Below are positions 14,765-21,704 of a DNA stretch of 21,704 nt, one piece after another (within the stretch, counting starts at the first letter, position 1; the number at the start of each line of letters is the position of its first letter). The stretch is from positions 1-21,704 of the forward strand of contig CAMLPZ010000033.1 in the NCBI GenBank assembly GCA_946482045.1, read 5' to 3'. The notes beneath the pieces are model-generated. The model saw only the letters and a program-made list of their open reading frames with translations. It ran no database searches and had not been told where the DNA came from. The position numbers and the translations under genes are program-made. The stretch comes from an uncultured Asticcacaulis sp. Its GTDB lineage: Bacteria; Pseudomonadota; Alphaproteobacteria; Caulobacterales; Caulobacteraceae.

Positions 14765-15272
14765 ATTTCTGTCTTTTCTTTTCTTCTTTGGCGAGGGTTT
14801 CATGCAGTTGGCGCAGGCCGCGGTGGATATGTTTTTCGACGGCGTCCGGACTGAGGTTCAGGCTCCTGGCGATCGCCTCGCAACTTTCGCCGTGTAGGCG
14901 GCGGCGGACCAGGACCTCGCGGCGTAAGCGCGGCATGTCCTTCAGCGCCCGGGTAAAGGCTTCGAGACGCTGTTTATGCATCAGGACCTGCTCCGGCAAG
15001 GGGTGATCGCACGCGAGTGTTTCATCGATCGCCTCGGTGGCACCCAGGCGCCGGCTACGAAAATGGTCGCTGATCAGGTTGAGCGCGATACGTCGAGCGA
15101 GGGCGGCGACATTGTCGACCTTGTTGTCGCGGACATAGGCGACCACCCGGGCCAGCGTCTCCTGGACGACGTCTTCGCGCAGGGCGTGGTCGCGAACCTT
15201 GCCTGCCACGAAGCGCGACAGGCGCTGATGCTCATCGGCGATCCAGGGAAATGGTGCAGGGGAAGGGGGCAT
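14754..15272 (-). CDS. ECF RNA polymerase sigma factor, FecI-like
   Basis: This 172-residue protein has only sigma regions 2 and 4, as expected for an extracytoplasmic-function sigma factor. Region 2 covers about residues 14-75 (LREDVVQETLARVVAYV, then NLISDHFRSRR). Region 4 covers about 108-165, with the helix-turn-helix GESCEAIARSLNLSPDAVEKHIHRG, which matches FecI-type proteins. It is the first gene of a sigma-FecR-receptor series and overlaps the FecR start, so the two are made together. The ribosome binding site at 15272 is weak. Its likely target is the promoter of the STN receptor downstream, and perhaps the phosphatase. FecI is named for iron, but many homologues in this group control polymer-uptake receptors instead. 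Confidence 0.92.
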   Translation of the reverse strand: MPPSPAPFPWIADEHQRLSRFVAGKVRDHALREDVVQETLARVVAYVRDNKVDNVAALARRIALNLISDHFRSRRLGATEAIDETLACDHPLPEQVLMHKQRLEAFTRALKDMPRLRREVLVRRRLHGESCEAIARSLNLSPDAVEKHIHRGLRQLHETLAKEEKKRQKYVA

Positions 15273-15381
15273 GGCGGCTACGCTTAGCTGGCATGTGCGA
15301 CGGTTTCTTTACAGACGCAGAGTCGGGCGCAAAATCGGGTTACGGGGGCGGACGCCTCAGACGCGGTTATGCGTGAAATAA

Positions 15382-15415
15382 GCGCTGCTCCGCTTCATCT
15401 GAAGTGGAGCAGCGC
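15382..15415 (-). terminator. Hairpin terminator after the GH2 gene
   Basis: GCGCTGCTCC at 15382-15391 pairs with GGAGCAGCGC at 15406-15415, and the stem extends inward through CTTCA/TGAAG with one G-T type mismatch. It begins 47 nt past the stop codon of the GH2 gene. On the minus strand it is followed by TTATTT, a short U-rich tail. It probably ends the halogenase-GH30-GH2 transcript before the sigma gene, which starts about 110 bp further on. Confidence 0.65.
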
Positions 15416-15461
15416 CCTCCGTTTTGGCCTTGTCGCATTTCCTGACGGCGATCCCCGCCGT

Positions 15462-20220
<4,759 letters not shown>

Positions 20221-20255
20221 ATTCCTCCACCTGGTTTTGCGTAGTGAAAAGGACC

Positions 20256-21704
20256 TTACGATACGAGCAGGTCGGTGTTCAAAAGTGCGTTTGAACGCAG
20301 GAAGGTCATGTGATCGGGCAGGTGCTCGGCGATGCCCTTGAGGTGCCGTTCGAGCCGGGAATATCCGTTGGCAAGAAGATTGTCATCCTGAAGCGCCATG
20401 GTTGGCATATAGCCGTGGGGCCGAATGCCTTGCCCCATAAGGACGGACAGCCAGGACGTTACCTGGAACAGTTCTTCGGCGGCGATGTTCAGTTGCCCTC
20501 GCTCCCTGAACAGCTCGATTCGGTGCATTAGGCTCGCTGGGATTTCCATATGGCGCACATAGTTCCAGAGCTCGGAATCGTCGCGCTCCGTCGCGAAGTA
20601 ATGCAGGATGAGGAAGTCCCGCACAGTCTCGATCTCCGCCGCCGCCCCTTCGTTGTATGCTTCGGTGTTCGCGGGCGAAAACGAGCGATCGGGAAATTGC
20701 TTGATCAGCCTCTGGATGCTGGATTGAATAAGATAGATGCTCGTGGACTCCAGTGGCTCCAGAAATCCGCTCGAAAGCCCTATGGCGACGACATTCTTAT
20801 TCCAGGGGGAGATCCGCCGGCCCGTTGTGAACCTTAACCGGTTCGGGCTTGCGAGCGGCCGTCCTTCGATGTTGGCCATAAGGACATCTTCGGCCGCCTG
20901 ATCCGTTCCGAAGTCACTCGAATAGACAACGCCGTTGCCAACGCGGTGCTGTAGAGGAATGCGCCACTGCCAGCCAAAGGGGTGCGCTGTAGATACGGTA
21001 TAGGGGGTTAGCGGTAATGTCCGCTCGCACGGCACGGCGATCGCCCTGTTCATCGGCAGCCACTTCGACCAATCTTCATACGGCGATCCTGTTGCCTGAT
21101 CGATCAGAATTCCGCGCATTCCGGAGCAGTCGATGAAGAGGTCGCCTTCGAGCCTTTCTCCCGTTTTCAACCGGAGCGCGGTGACAAAGCCTGTCGTCGC
21201 ATCATTGTCGTGGCCGACAATCTCGCTGATCTTGTGCGTAACGCCTCTTTTGACGCACAACGACTTCAGGTGCCTGGCATAGAGCGCGGCATCGAAATGA
21301 TAGGCTGAATGGAAATGGTGGAGTGGGTGGCCGGCGTCTGGGGACTGCTGGGCAAAGCGGTTCTTCAATGCGGCCAGGGTGCAGAGAGAGAATGTGCTGA
21401 TATCGGCGACCCTGCCGAGCTCGGCCAATCTCAGCCAATACTGGAAAAAATAGCCCAGATCGGAGCTGGTTCCGTAAACTCCAAAGGGGTGGAAATAGCG
21501 GGTGTTCGCCCGTGACCAGTCGCGGAATTCGATCCCCAGCTTAAAAGTGGCAAAGCAGTCCCGCATAAATGCGGCCTCGTCGACGCCGGCCATCTGGTGA
21601 AATGCGCGGATTGGCGGAATGGTCGCTTCACCCACGCCAACACTGCCGATCACGTCGGATTCGACCAGTGTGATGGCGACCTGACCTCCAAAAACCTGGG
21701 ACAG
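20256..21704 (-). CDS. Second flavin-dependent halogenase, tryptophan halogenase family (N-terminus beyond the window)
   Basis: The reading frame stays open to the right edge, beginning mid-gene with LSQVFGGQVAITLVESD, so roughly 25-30 residues including the FAD-binding GGGTAGW are missing; 482 residues are visible. A GTG at 21653 is not the true start because family sequence continues upstream of it. The protein keeps VGVGEATIPPI, the catalytic lysine in FKLGIEFRDW (lysine codon at 21542-21540), WQWRIPLQHRVGNG, and the catalytic glutamate in EPLESTSIYLI. It is clearly a paralogue of the halogenase at 4345-5871 and shares long identical blocks with it, such as NKNVVAIGLS. It sits 35 bp before the GH30 gene in an apparent operon. 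A flavin reductase partner is not visible. The substrate is unknown. Confidence 0.93.
   Translation of the reverse strand: MSQVFGGQVAITLVESDVIGSVGVGEATIPPIRAFHQMAGVDEAAFMRDCFATFKLGIEFRDWSRANTRYFHPFGVYGTSSDLGYFFQYWLRLAELGRVADISTFSLCTLAALKNRFAQQSPDAGHPLHHFHSAYHFDAALYARHLKSLCVKRGVTHKISEIVGHDNDATTGFVTALRLKTGERLEGDLFIDCSGMRGILIDQATGSPYEDWSKWLPMNRAIAVPCERTLPLTPYTVSTAHPFGWQWRIPLQHRVGNGVVYSSDFGTDQAAEDVLMANIEGRPLASPNRLRFTTGRRISPWNKNVVAIGLSSGFLEPLESTSIYLIQSSIQRLIKQFPDRSFSPANTEAYNEGAAAEIETVRDFLILHYFATERDDSELWNYVRHMEIPASLMHRIELFRERGQLNIAAEELFQVTSWLSVLMGQGIRPHGYMPTMALQDDNLLANGYSRLERHLKGIAEHLPDHMTFLRSNALLNTDLLVS

Noticed and set aside
20256..21653. The second halogenase as a complete gene starting at the GTG at 21653, hence an N-terminally truncated pseudogene.
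   Set aside because: The frame stays open to the window edge, and the 17 extra codons encode typical family sequence (ITLVESD), so the gene simply continues outside the window.

Overview
The window looks like a piece of an alphaproteobacterial chromosome, most likely from the Caulobacterales (Caulobacter, Brevundimonas or Asticcacaulis type). I infer this from the GC-rich coding sequence, two long TonB-dependent receptors of the Xanthomonas/Caulobacter type, two flavin-dependent 'tryptophan halogenase' family proteins linked to carbohydrate genes, and an intergenic palindrome of a kind common in alphaproteobacteria. The genus is not proven. The window is gene-dense. It holds outer-membrane uptake, sensing and periplasmic hydrolysis of complex organic polymers. 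I saw no tRNA, rRNA, CRISPR array, transposase or prophage gene.

Layout. (1) Positions 1-3177: the first codons of a divergent gene at the left edge, then a large plus-strand membrane sensor joining a periplasmic two-component-regulator-type propeller, a Y_Y_Y domain, one membrane span and a GGDEF diguanylate cyclase. (2) Positions 3273-9125: a GntR/HutC repressor and a halogenase, both minus strand, divergent from a plus-strand TonB-dependent receptor. The 440-bp region between halogenase and receptor is AT-rich and carries repeated ATTGGTCT half-sites; one related site overlaps the -35 box of a candidate receptor promoter. A strong hairpin terminator closes the receptor gene. (3) Positions 9175-15272, all minus strand, in transcription order: a FecI-type ECF sigma factor, a FecR-type anti-sigma factor overlapping it by 11 nt, a TonB-dependent receptor with an N-terminal STN signalling domain, and a PhoA-type alkaline phosphatase. 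This has the form of a complete cell-surface signalling unit with a periplasmic enzyme downstream. Two different palindromes fill the gap before the phosphatase. (4) Positions 15382-21704, minus strand: a tight operon, in transcription order a second halogenase (cut by the right edge), a GH30 glycosidase resembling endo-beta-1,6-galactanases, and a LacZ-like GH2 beta-galactosidase, ending at a hairpin.

How the genes may work together (inference). The GH30 enzyme would cut a galactan backbone, possibly the beta-1,6-galactan of type II arabinogalactan, and the GH2 enzyme would release galactose from the fragments. The receptors would import ligands, each under its own control: GntR operator sites for one, sigma/anti-sigma signalling for the other. 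The main puzzle is the two halogenases. Both keep the visible halogenase signature and catalytic residues, yet one pairs with a receptor and repressor and the other leads a glycoside-hydrolase operon. Nothing in the window identifies their substrate.
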